From the NCBI GenBank assembly GCA_934631025.1, contig CAKTXR010000045.1:1-24248 (forward strand): DNA of 24,248 nt, given 5' to 3'. The stretch is from an uncultured Clostridia bacterium. GTDB taxonomy: Bacteria; Bacillota; Clostridia; Christensenellales; Aristaeellaceae. Positions 16,746 to 23,570 of the stretch are shown here, piece after piece. Both the position numbers and the translations under genes were made by a program. Numbering within the stretch: position 1 is the stretch's first letter; each line of letters opens with the position of its first letter. Below the pieces are notes generated by a model. The model saw only the letters and a program-made list of their open reading frames with translations. It searched no databases and was not told the DNA's origin.

Positions 16746-16955
16746 TGCACCCACGCCGCGAATCAAATGAAGAGAGTCCTGAGAGGCGGCAGTGCCGCTT
16801 CCACTTTTGACTCTTTGGCGCAGGTTTGCCGCGAACACGCACCATCCCAACCCCGCCGCAGCGTGAAGAGAGTCCAGAGAGGCCGCAGTGCGGCTTCCAC
16901 TTTTGACTCTTTGGCGCAGTCTGGGGCGCGCAGCCCCAGCGTACTCCCCGCGGAA
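16746..16955 (+). repeat. Repeat block B, copy 1, with internal duplication
   Basis: It starts TGCACCCACGCCGCGAATCA, as does 23571 and the reverse of 20060. The segment GAAGAGAGTCC to TTTGGCGCAG occurs twice (about 16769 and 16863). The hairpin in the two copies is GCGGCAGTGCCGC versus GCCGCAGTGCGGC, a compensated swap. It ends with GGGGCGCGCAGCCCC and CCGCGG, as copy 3 does. No gene is seen between 16702 and 17483. Confidence 0.75.
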
Positions 16956-17035
16956 AGCATTACAAGGCCAATATGATTGCGCAAAAGCGCACAAGCGCCG
17001 CGCCGCCAGCCCCGTAACCCGTTCCCCGGTCACCC

Positions 17036-17200
17036 GTCGAGATCGCCATAAAGAAACGGCCAAACCCGAAGTGAACCCGCCAAGGCAGATAACCGCACCG
17101 ACACCGCGAGAACGCGCGAATGGCGATCTCGACCCGGCGGAATAGGAACGGAGCGTATCGCAAGCCGTCCTGTTTGTCGCAAGACAAACAGCAGGCGTGA
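17036..17200 (+). repeat. Repeat block C, copy 1 (terminal inverted repeats plus hairpin)
   Basis: GTCGAGATCGCCA (17036-17048) and TGGCGATCTCGAC (17121-17133) are perfect 13-bp inverted repeats enclosing a segment shared with 23865-23959. The other two copies have GGG/CCC where this has GAG/CTC, compensated on both sides. About 36 bp further is CTGTTTGTC/GACAAACAG (17170-17191), also at the matching place in the other copies. Confidence 0.75.
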
Positions 17201-17318
17201 ACCGAGGATAAGCGCCGCGACAGGAACGCAAAGACCGAACGCGAATCAAAGCAAAGCCGCGACAGAACCGCAAGGCCAACCGCGCACGAGGGCAACAATT
17301 CCGCATCGCCCCGCCGTT

Positions 17319-17437
17319 CCCCCGCGCGCACGGCGGCCTGTGCCGGAGCTAAAACCGGCAGGCACTTATCGCCGCGCCGGCTGACAATTCACGAACATAT
17401 AATGACCCGCAGCCGCATTGCCGCGTCAGCGCGGGGC
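17319..17437 (-). repeat. Repeat block D, copy 3 (inverted)
   Basis: The reverse strand matches 15017-15136 and 18724-18842, with CGCGCTGACGCGG, GTGAATTGT and the TGCCGG/CCGGCA hairpin, here with a changed loop. With blocks B and C it makes a B-C-D series lacking any TA locus between C and D. Confidence 0.75.
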
Positions 17438-17483
17438 GGCAGATTTGGACATTACGCGACAGGAGCAAAGGAGCGAGAGAACC

Positions 17484-18380
17484 ATGATTTTTAACAATCG
17501 CGAGGACATTATCCAGTTGACTGCGGCCTGGACGGGCGAGCGCCTGCCGGACGGGCGGCCGAAGGTGCCGCAGCGCGTGCTGAGGGCGCTCAAGAGCATG
17601 ACGCTGGAAGAGGTCTGGAAGCCGATCTTCATGAAGGGCTATGAGAGCCAGTTTGAGGGCCGCCTGCAAACGCTGCACGCGGACATGAAGCTGGTCGGGC
17701 GCGCGGTGACCTGCGCGTTCATGCCGACGCGGCCGGATCTGGAGAAGGTCGCGCGCGAGATTGGCGAGAAGCAGGGCTTCAAGGGCAATTTCAACCAGTG
17801 GGTCATCGACAATCTGTACGAGGACGACGTGGTTGTGGCCGACATGTACGACAAGATCTACAAGGGCACGTTCGTCGGCGGCAATCTGACCAAGGCGATC
17901 GAGACGAAAACGAAGAACGGCGGCGCGGTCATCTGGGGCGGCGTGCGCGACGTGGAGCAGATGAAGGAGCGCAAGCGCACGCAGGTCTACTTCCGCGGCA
18001 TCGACCCCACGCCCATCCGCGAGTTCGTCATGACCGGCTACAACACCCCCACCCTCATCGGCAAGGCGATCTGCATGCCCGGCGACGTGGTGTTCGGCGC
18101 AGGCGGCGGCGTGCTCTTCATCCCCGCGCATCTCGCCGAGGAGGTCGTCGACGGCGCGGCCAAGACCCACGTCAAGGACGATTTCGGCTTCGACATGATC
18201 GCCGCCAACGTCTGGACGACCGCCCAGATCGACCGCCCCTGGACCTACGACATGCTCTCCCGCCTCATCGACTGGATCCAGACCGACGAGCGCGGCGCGG
18301 CCTATCGCGATCTCGACTGGTCCGCCGAGCTGGAAGCCTCCAAAAAGGGCATCACCGATCCCTCCGCCACCATGCTCTAG
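17484..18380 (+). CDS. RraA family protein (aldolase-like, HMG/CHA aldolase fold)
   Basis: A 298-residue protein. Residues 30-235 fit the RraA/demethylmenaquinone-methyltransferase-like family: GRAVTCAF near 72-79, VGGNL at 131-135, GGAVIWGGVRD at 146-156 with the conserved Arg155-Asp156, and CMPGDVVFGAGGGVLFIP at 197-214. Family enzymes include 4-hydroxy-4-methyl-2-oxoglutarate aldolase; the stand-alone RNase E inhibitor RraA is shorter. A C-terminal extension (about 235-298) goes beyond the core. The start follows AAAGGAG. An aldolase on sugar-acid or aromatic-derived oxoacids is more likely than RNase control in this lineage (inference). Confidence 0.85.
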   Translation: MIFNNREDIIQLTAAWTGERLPDGRPKVPQRVLRALKSMTLEEVWKPIFMKGYESQFEGRLQTLHADMKLVGRAVTCAFMPTRPDLEKVAREIGEKQGFKGNFNQWVIDNLYEDDVVVADMYDKIYKGTFVGGNLTKAIETKTKNGGAVIWGGVRDVEQMKERKRTQVYFRGIDPTPIREFVMTGYNTPTLIGKAICMPGDVVFGAGGGVLFIPAHLAEEVVDGAAKTHVKDDFGFDMIAANVWTTAQIDRPWTYDMLSRLIDWIQTDERGAAYRDLDWSAELEASKKGITDPSATML

Positions 18381-18381
18381 T

Positions 18382-18546
18382 CGGCAGTGCCGACGGCCAC
18401 TCCGCTTCGCGTGCTGAAACCCGACTCCGCGCCGCTTGGGGGCGGCTCGAGTCTGGACGTTGGGTGCGTATAGGGGCGTTTGTGCGGTCGCACGACCCGC
18501 CCGACCATAGGTCGGAGTCGGGCGGGTCTCCGTTAGTGCCCGAGTG
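18382..18546 (+). repeat. Repeat block A, copy 1, directly after the RraA-family stop codon
   Basis: It matches the reverse strand of 20130-20285 over most of its length, including GGCAGTGCC, CCGCTTCGCG, the ACCCGACTC, GCTTGGGGGCG and TCGAGTCTGGACG stretches, a 12-bp hairpin GACCCGCCCGAC/GTCGGGCGGGTC (18494-18505 with 18517-18528) around an 11-nt loop, and CCGAGTG at the end. It begins one base past the stop, so it may serve as the gene's 3' end. Beyond it, 18547-18723 holds no gene that I can support. Confidence 0.75.
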
Positions 18547-18723
18547 ACGGCGCGGCGGAGTATATCCGTTTGCGGCGATAGAACTTATTGCAAGGCTGGT
18601 ATGGGGGTAAGCCCGTAGGGACGCAAGTCCCGTAAGGGCGCAGTCCCCATCGCTTCCCGCAAATACATCACAAAAACGGCTCTCCCGCATCGAAGGGAAA
18701 GCCGTTTTTGCGCATCAATCGCT

Positions 18724-18842
18724 ATTCCGCGCTGACGCGGCGACGCGTTGGTCTGTCATTATATGTGCGTGAATTGTACGCCGGCGAAATGTTTGTGCCT
18801 GCCGGATATAGACCGGCACAGGGGCCGCCGTGCGCGCGGGGC
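18724..18842 (+). repeat. Repeat block D, copy 2
   Basis: Close copy of 15017-15136, with the TGCCGG/CCGGCA hairpin around ATATAGA. It runs directly into the antitoxin promoter region at 18870 and so starts the full composite unit. Confidence 0.8.
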
Positions 18843-18869
18843 TGTTCTGCGCGGCGTGGGAGAAAAAAC

Positions 18870-18910
18870 GCACGGCGCGACTTGACAATCAGGCCGCGCC
18901 GTGCTACAAT
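18870..18910 (+). promoter_or_regulatory. Promoter of the orphan antitoxin RNA, within a perfect inverted repeat
   Basis: TTGACA (18882-18887), 17 bp, TACAAT (18905-18910). GCACGGCGCG (18870-18879) and CGCGCCGTGC (18895-18904) form a perfect 10-bp inverted repeat with the -35 in its loop. Confidence 0.8.
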
Positions 18911-18916
18911 AATGGC

Positions 18917-19014
18917 ATGAAGGGATGACGCTTTTGACACGGCTTCTTCCCCTCAAAATGAGTTATGAGAAGCAAAGCCGCTTTCCGGCGATCACCGGAT
19001 GGCGGCTTTGCTTT
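18917..19014 (+). ncRNA. Orphan type I antitoxin RNA (no toxin alongside)
   Basis: Nearly identical to the RNA of locus 3 through the terminator stem GCAAAGCCGC/GCGGCTTTGC (18972-18981 with 19002-19011). After the hairpin the sequence departs and no toxin frame exists on the minus strand before the next antitoxin promoter, 223 bp from this one. It is therefore a tandem duplicate that could act in trans on the other toxins. Confidence 0.65.
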
Positions 19015-19092
19015 AACGTGCCTTATCGCCGTTTCCGGCGGTTTCTCTTGCTTTTCTGCGCAAAGATGGCGGCACAGCGGGATATAAAAAAC

Positions 19093-19133
19093 GCACGGCG
19101 CGACTTGACAATCAGGCCGCGCCGTGCTACAAT
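19093..19133 (+). promoter_or_regulatory. Antitoxin RNA promoter inside a perfect inverted repeat (TA locus 3)
   Basis: TTGACA (19105-19110), 17 bp, TACAAT (19128-19133), with GCACGGCGCG (19093-19102) and CGCGCCGTGC (19118-19127) on both sides of the -35. Confidence 0.8.
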
Positions 19134-19139
19134 AATGGC

Positions 19140-19237
19140 AGGAAGGGATGACGCTTTTTGCACGGCTTCTTCCCCTCAAAATGAGTTATGAGAAGCAAAG
19201 CCGCTTTCCGGCGATCACCGGATGGCGGCTTTGCTTA
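19140..19237 (+). ncRNA. Putative type I antitoxin RNA, TA locus 3
   Basis: Predicted transcript of about 98 nt ending at the hairpin GCAAAGCCGC/GCGGCTTTGC (19195-19204 with 19225-19234), only 6 bp before the toxin stop codon on the other strand. The segment CTCAAAATGAGTTATGAG (19175-19192) matches the toxin start region (19318-19335, plus strand) at 14 of 18 positions. The RNA can therefore pair with the toxin mRNA both at the shared 3' hairpin and around the start codon. Confidence 0.65.
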
Positions 19238-19242
19238 TACCC

Positions 19243-19332
19243 TTATTTCTTGTTGCTGCTGCCATAAGCCATGGCGGCAATCACAAGAGAAATAATCATA
19301 CCAACCACAGACAAAATCTGAAAATCAGTCAT
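19243..19332 (-). CDS. Type I toxin-like 29-residue membrane peptide, TA locus 3
   Basis: The frame reads MTDFQILSVVGM, a hydrophobic helix (about residues 6-24, with SLVIAA) and the tail SSNKK. It is clearly related to the peptide at 15483-15578 (M-x-DF start, SLVIAA core, basic end). Unlike that gene, no ribosome binding site precedes this ATG: an A-type repeat occupies the leader just upstream. The toxin may be poorly translated or silent. The promoter and 5' hairpin of the leader remain intact at 19513-19569. Confidence 0.65.
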   Translation of the reverse strand: MTDFQILSVVGMIISLVIAAMAYGSSNKK

Positions 19333-19334
19333 GA

Positions 19335-19450
19335 CCGGCTGGGCCGGTTCCGCTTGCTGCCGCCGGACGCAACAGACGATTGTACTTTTATGCTATCCCC
19401 GTTATACAGCTCGACCTGACCGGCCATAAATCAGAGCCGGTCAGGTCTTT
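19335..19450 (+). repeat. A-type repeat inside the toxin 3 leader
   Basis: CCGGCTGGGCCGG followed by TTCCGCTTGCTGCCGC matches 23461-23490. Then comes the A hairpin GACCTGACCGGC/GCCGGTCAGGTC (19413-19424 with 19436-19447) with loop CATAAATCAGA. It lies between the toxin promoter and start codon, where locus 1 has a ribosome binding site and no such element. Confidence 0.7.
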
Positions 19451-19512
19451 CGTATATGCGTATGTATGGCGCAGAAGGCGAAAAGCCAAGCGCCATCTGT
19501 TGTCCTTCAAGC

Positions 19513-19569
19513 CATGGAGCCGTTTTACGGCTCCATGATTATTATATCATGTCCGATTATGCCGGTCAA
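19513..19569 (-). promoter_or_regulatory. Promoter and 5' hairpin of toxin 3
   Basis: On the minus strand TTGACC (19564-19569), 17 bp, TATAAT (19541-19546), then the leader hairpin CATGGAGCCG/CGGCTCCATG (19513-19522 with 19528-19537, 10-bp stem). The stem differs from locus 1 by a compensated C-G to T-A pair. Confidence 0.75.
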
Positions 19570-19689
19570 GTCCTTCGAACAACTTTTCAATATGTTCGGT
19601 TCGGGGGGGCGGCGCGGCGATACGCTTCTATTGTGGCGCCTGGCGTTCGATCACGCCTGCCGCTACATTTCTATTGGGGCGTTTTATGT

Positions 19690-19860
19690 TTGATCACGCC
19701 TGCTGTTTGCCGCATGCGCGCCAAACAAGACGGCTTGCGGTAGGTTGCGTTTCTATTCCGCGCGGGTCGGGATCGCCATTAGAGCGTTCTCAAAGGCCGT
19801 GCGGTTATCGAACTTTGCAGGTTCACTTCGGGATAGTACGTTTTTTATGGCGATCCCGAC
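19690..19860 (-). repeat. Repeat block C, copy 2 (inverted)
   Basis: GTCGGGATCGCCA (19766-19778) and TGGCGATCCCGAC (19848-19860) bound a core that is the reverse complement of the core at 23878-23946. The CTGTTTG hairpin and GCAAGCCGTC motif lie on the matching side (19690-19740). The stretch 19570-19690 mirrors 24036-24157. Confidence 0.75.
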
Positions 19861-19886
19861 GGAGTACGACCGGAGTCTCTTATACG

Positions 19887-19920
19887 AAAAGGAACGCCGT
19901 TTTGTGTTGACGTTCCTTTT
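19887..19920. terminator. Possible bidirectional terminator
   Basis: AAAAGGAACG (19887-19896) pairs perfectly with CGTTCCTTTT (19911-19920); the stem ends in T-runs on both strands. It lies between blocks C and B. Confidence 0.5.
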
Positions 19921-19939
19921 GCTGTAGATTTATGATTCG

Positions 19940-20060
19940 CTGTGATACCGCGGGGAGTACGCTGGGGCTGAAATGTGGAAGCCGCACTGCGGCCGCCCCA
20001 GACCGCGCCAAGGAGACCAGTCTCCCTGGACTCTCTTCATGTGAGTCGCGGCGTGGGTGC
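19940..20060 (-). repeat. Repeat block B, copy 2 (inverted)
   Basis: The reverse strand reads GCACCCACGCCGCGACTCA, then GAAGAGAGTCCAGGGAGAC, a GGAGAC/GTCTCC hairpin, GGCCGCAGTGCGGCTTCCAC, GCCCCAGCGTACTCCCCGCG. It combines features of copy 1 (GCAGTGC hairpin) and copy 3 (GGAGAC hairpin). Confidence 0.75.
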
Positions 20061-20129
20061 GCTTTACACGGCGAGGAGCTTTCAGGATCAACAAAGGATT
20101 GTATTTTGCACCCCGCGCCACGCAACACT

Positions 20130-20285
20130 CGGGTACACGGAGAGACCCGTCCGGCTCCAATTTATGGCCGGACGGGTCGGGCTGTATAAAGATGTCATCT
20201 ACACGCTCCATCGTCCAGACTCGAAGCGCCCCCAAGCGCTGAAGAGTCGGGTTGCGTGCGCGAAGCGGTGTGTCAGCGGGCACTG
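20130..20285 (-). repeat. Repeat block A, copy 3 (inverted), overlapping the end of the CotH gene
   Basis: Homologous to 18382-18546 in reverse, with the hairpin GACCCGTCCGGC/GCCGGACGGGTC (20144-20155 with 20167-20178) and an 11-nt loop. The GGGCAGTGCCC and CCGCTTCGCG motifs at its start fall on the last codons and stop of the CotH gene, so the element provides that gene's 3' end. Confidence 0.75.
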
Positions 20286-23200
20286 CCCGCTTCAATCATC
20301 CTGAGCGACTCGCCGAAATAATCCTCCATCTGCGCGTCGGTGAAGCCAAACGTCTCCTTGATGTACGTCATGACGTAGCTCGGGCGCTCCCTGATCAGAT
20401 TGCGCAGCTCCGTCACCGCGTTGTCATAGGTCGAGCGCTTCATGTTCCACCGTTCGAGATGCCGGTCGATCTCCGTGTCCAGCTGCGCATAGTATTCGTC
20501 CAGCCGCCTGAGCACCTCGTCCGCATTGAACACCTCGAGGAACAGCTCGTTGAACCGCCGCAGGAACCTGTCCTGTATCGCCGGATTCTTCATCAGCTCC
20601 ACAAAGAGCGTGTTGTCGGTCTTTTTGCCCGAGCCTGCGCCCTCGGGGTCCAGCCAGCGGCGCACCGAGTTGGTGTCGAGGATGTTAAACGCCCAGTCCA
20701 TGTCGAACAGGATCCAGCGCCAGCGGCCGTCCTCGTCCGCGCTGCGATAGCGCTTGACGTTCAGCAGGTCAGTATTTCCGGTGTACATCTCGATCGCGAC
20801 ATAGTCCAGATAGTTGTCCACGTCCACGACCGCGTTGATGTGTTCGAGAATCGCGTCGTAATCGGCCTGCGTCAGCGTCTCCTTCTTCTCGCGCGCCGTC
20901 GCGCCGCCCTCGTTCTTGATCCAGTCCAGCAGATTGGCGAAGGTGTCGTTGCTGCCCTGCATCACCGTGCGGTTGGCCTTGATGATGTCGATGTCCTCCG
21001 GATCGCTCGTCCAGCCCTCCCACTGCGCGATGGAGTATTTGTTGATGCGCTCGCGCATGTTGTAGTGGCCCCAGTATTCGCCGTTCAGATAGACCGCGCA
21101 CACCTCCGCCGCCTGATACATCACGTCGGTCGCGTCGGCCAGCGAGGTTTGCAGCACGTCGCGGGCGCGCGCCTTGTTGCCGTCCTGACCGGTGGCGCGC
21201 AGCACGAACGACTGATACTCGGTGTACTCGCGGTCGCTGAACAGCTTCGCTTCAAAGCGGTTGCCGCCGCCGTACTCCGTGCGGGCGATCAGCTTGAACG
21301 ATTTCTGATCCTCCTTGCGGCTGTACTGGCCCTGCAGCTTCACGCCGCAGCCCTGAGAGAGCAGCACCGTGCCGTCCGCCTCGAACACCTCGACGTTGCC
21401 CGCCTTCTCCCAGTCCATCCAGAAGTTCGCGCCCTGATTGTTCGCGCCGTAGGGGCTTTCCGCCCAGGCGTTGGGGCCTTTGACGTAGATGCCCGTGTTG
21501 TAATCCCACAGATTGTCGGGCGCGGTGACCAGCGACACCACGCGCACCGCGTGCTCAACGCCGAAGAAGTAGCTCTGCGTCGAGACGATCGAGGGCATCG
21601 CCGTGCCGGAATAGACGCGCGTGCGCAGGATCGTCGTCGAATTGAGCGTGATCGGGCCGGTGTAGAGCGTCGAGCTCTGCGTCGGCTCGGTGCAGTCGGT
21701 CGTGTAGTAGACCGTGCTGCCCGCGGGCACGGTGAGCTGGACGGTGATCGTCTCCCCCGCCTTGAACATGCCGCCCGCGACGCTGTAGACCGGCTCGCCC
21801 GCGCGGCCTTCATAGCCGTAGGTCGTGTTGGCGGCGCGCGGCGTAGGCTCCTCGAAATAGCGCAGCCCCGTCTGGCCGTACGCGCGGCCGTAGGAGACGT
21901 TCGTGTACTGCTCGGACACGGCCATGCGGTCGACGATATTGCCGCTCGGGTCGCACAGCGTGACGGAATAGCCGCCCTCGGCCGACAGCCGGAAGCTGGT
22001 GTGACAGCCCTTGGAGTCCTTCGTGTCCTTGCCGGAGCAGAACACGAGCATATACTCGCCCGCGCCGATGGTCGTGCCACTCGGGAACTGCCACTTGCGC
22101 GGGTTATTCGACTTGTCGGACAGTCCCCAGCCGGACAGATCGAGCGCGCCGGACGCGGAATTGTAGATCTCGATCCAGTCGTAGGACTCGTTCGAGACCG
22201 ACGTGTCGTTGGTCGAGGCCATGATCTCGCTGATATACAGGCTGCTCGCGTTGGCCGAGGTGATCGACGAATCGACCGCCGCCGCGCCGATAAAATCGTT
22301 GCTCGCGCCGGGCGTGGCGGGAATGCTGTTCACCCAGCCGCTCTCGGTGAGCGACCACGCCTGATCGGCGGCGCTTGTATCGGGCAGCGTGGAGGAGACG
22401 ACATGCCCCTTGGGGCTGGAGAGATAGACCGTCTCGCCCTTACTGAGCTTGAACGGCGCGTGCAGCTCGCCCTCGGCCTGATTCCGGCCGGACGCGAACA
22501 CGATCACATAGCCGCCCGCTGGAATGCTGCCGGAGGCGATCACGAATTTGTCGGGCGACGCGTCGTCGTCGGAGAGCCTGTAGCCCGCCAGATTGACGGC
22601 GTGGTTCGTCGTGTTGTGCAGCTCGATGTAGTCGGAATATTCGCCGAAGGAATCCTTCAGCGTGGCGCGGTTCTTGATCATGACCTCGCTGATGACGATC
22701 TCGCCGCTCTCCTCGCCGCTCTGGCTGAGGAAAAGCTGGTGATTGCTCTCGTTGTTGGGCATGCCGGGCGTGTACTGGCTGGTGACCGTCCAGCCGCCGT
22801 CCATCTTGGCATAGGACTGATTGCGGCTGAGCGCGGGGATCTCGAGTTCGTCCATGACCGCGCCGGTCTTGTCCAGCAGGGTGAGCGTTTCGCCCGTGCC
22901 GGTGAGCGCGAACGGCGCGTGGCAGACGTAGGCGGGGTTGTTCTGGCTGCGGCCGGACGCGAACACGAGCGCGCACTCGCCCGCGCCCAGCGTCTGGCGG
23001 CCGAAGGAGTACACATCCAGCCGCTCCGTGCCGCGCACGACCATATAGCCGTTCAGATCGACGGGGCGCTCGCCGACGTTCTCCACCTCGAACCAGTCGG
23101 AATACGCGCCGTAATCGTCGGCGACGGCGGACGAGTTGGCGGTCATGACCTCGCTGAAGCGCACGCTGGAGACGGCGGTTTCCGCATTCGTCCGGCGCGG

Positions 23201-23296
23201 GGCGAGCACAAACTGCCACAGCGCGCTGACGGCGAGTATGACCGCGGCGGCGGCGAATATCAGCGGCATAAGGGACGCGCGAGATTTTTTGCTCAT
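20273..23296 (-). CDS. Surface protein with three lamin-tail domains and a CotH kinase-like domain
   Basis: This 1007-residue protein begins with a short basic stretch and a membrane anchor/signal (about 10-31). Three lamin-tail domains follow (about 43-178, 198-332 and 352-492), each with the SE(V/I)M start and (D/E)W/YIEL/IYN-type strand. Next is a chitobiase/FN3-like beta domain (about 505-578, VYYTTDCTEPTQSS). The CotH domain (about 645-985) has GVKLQGQYSRKEDQKSFKL, NTDLLNVKRYR (841-851) and DMDWAF (865-870), the expected catalytic and metal-binding elements of this atypical kinase. GGAGG lies about 12 nt before the start. In Bacillus CotH phosphorylates coat proteins; lamin-tail fusions in Clostridia are probably surface-exposed. 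The gene is flanked by inverted sets of the same repeats. Confidence 0.9.
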   Translation of the reverse strand: MSKKSRASLMPLIFAAAAVILAVSALWQFVLAPRRTNAETAVSSVRFSEVMTANSSAVADDYGAYSDWFEVENVGERPVDLNGYMVVRGTERLDVYSFGRQTLGAGECALVFASGRSQNNPAYVCHAPFALTGTGETLTLLDKTGAVMDELEIPALSRNQSYAKMDGGWTVTSQYTPGMPNNESNHQLFLSQSGEESGEIVISEVMIKNRATLKDSFGEYSDYIELHNTTNHAVNLAGYRLSDDDASPDKFVIASGSIPAGGYVIVFASGRNQAEGELHAPFKLSKGETVYLSSPKGHVVSSTLPDTSAADQAWSLTESGWVNSIPATPGASNDFIGAAAVDSSITSANASSLYISEIMASTNDTSVSNESYDWIEIYNSASGALDLSGWGLSDKSNNPRKWQFPSGTTIGAGEYMLVFCSGKDTKDSKGCHTSFRLSAEGGYSVTLCDPSGNIVDRMAVSEQYTNVSYGRAYGQTGLRYFEEPTPRAANTTYGYEGRAGEPVYSVAGGMFKAGETITVQLTVPAGSTVYYTTDCTEPTQSSTLYTGPITLNSTTILRTRVYSGTAMPSIVSTQSYFFGVEHAVRVVSLVTAPDNLWDYNTGIYVKGPNAWAESPYGANNQGANFWMDWEKAGNVEVFEADGTVLLSQGCGVKLQGQYSRKEDQKSFKLIARTEYGGGNRFEAKLFSDREYTEYQSFVLRATGQDGNKARARDVLQTSLADATDVMYQAAEVCAVYLNGEYWGHYNMRERINKYSIAQWEGWTSDPEDIDIIKANRTVMQGSNDTFANLLDWIKNEGGATAREKKETLTQADYDAILEHINAVVDVDNYLDYVAIEMYTGNTDLLNVKRYRSADEDGRWRWILFDMDWAFNILDTNSVRRWLDPEGAGSGKKTDNTLFVELMKNPAIQDRFLRRFNELFLEVFNADEVLRRLDEYYAQLDTEIDRHLERWNMKRSTYDNAVTELRNLIRERPSYVMTYIKETFGFTDAQMEDYFGESLRMIEAGSAR

Positions 23297-23353
23297 GGCG
23301 TATGAAAATCCTCCCGGAGTGATCAGTCGATAAGGGCCAAACGCCCTGTAAGT

Positions 23354-23382
23354 ATTATCTCATAGATAGACGTAATTTTCGA
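23354..23382 (-). promoter_or_regulatory. Putative promoter of the CotH gene
   Basis: On the minus strand TCGAAA (23377-23382), 17 bp, GATAAT (23354-23359), about 55 bp before the start codon. Matches are 4 and 5 of 6. Confidence 0.45.
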
Positions 23383-23460
23383 CGGCGCGGCGGCAGTTTT
23401 TGGCGGGCGCGCGCGTTAAATAATGATTAAGATGTGTGTATTCGCACTTTGCTCGCCGCG

Positions 23461-23540
23461 CCGGCTGTGCCGGTTCCACTTGCTGCCGCGCAATACTACA
23501 CGACTTGCCCAGCCATAAATTGGAGCTGGTCAAGTCTCCG
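23461..23540 (+). repeat. A-type repeat, copy 4
   Basis: CCGGCTGTGCCGG and TTCCACTTGCTGCCGC match 19335-19365. The A hairpin is GACTTGCCCAGC/GCTGGTCAAGTC (23502-23513 with 23525-23536, one mismatch) with loop CATAAATTGGA. The region 23383-23460 holds nothing I can identify. Confidence 0.7.
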
Positions 23541-23570
23541 TTGTACCTGCAAGCCCCTCCCTGCGTAATA

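Noticed and set aside
16743..17306. 187-codon minus-strand frame and several 60-90-codon frames in 16700-17480
   Set aside because: They lie in repeat blocks B and C. The same sequence recurs elsewhere with frame-breaking differences, so coding is unlikely.
17381..17403. CTGACA and TATAAT before the RraA-family gene as a promoter
   Set aside because: The boxes are only 11 bp apart and lie within repeat block D; other D copies keep the sequence without a downstream gene.
18904..19191. Overlapping frames on both strands with duplicated peptide segments
   Set aside because: The duplication reflects the tandem antitoxin RNA genes, not protein repeats. No ribosome binding sites.
16746..20285. 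CRISPR array as an explanation of the recurring short repeats
   Set aside because: Repeats are long, inverted and irregularly spaced, and no cas genes or uniform spacers are present.
20252..23305. 1017-codon open frame on the plus strand
   Set aside because: Antisense shadow of the lamin-tail/CotH gene, whose opposite frame has clear domains, a ribosome binding site and a signal segment.
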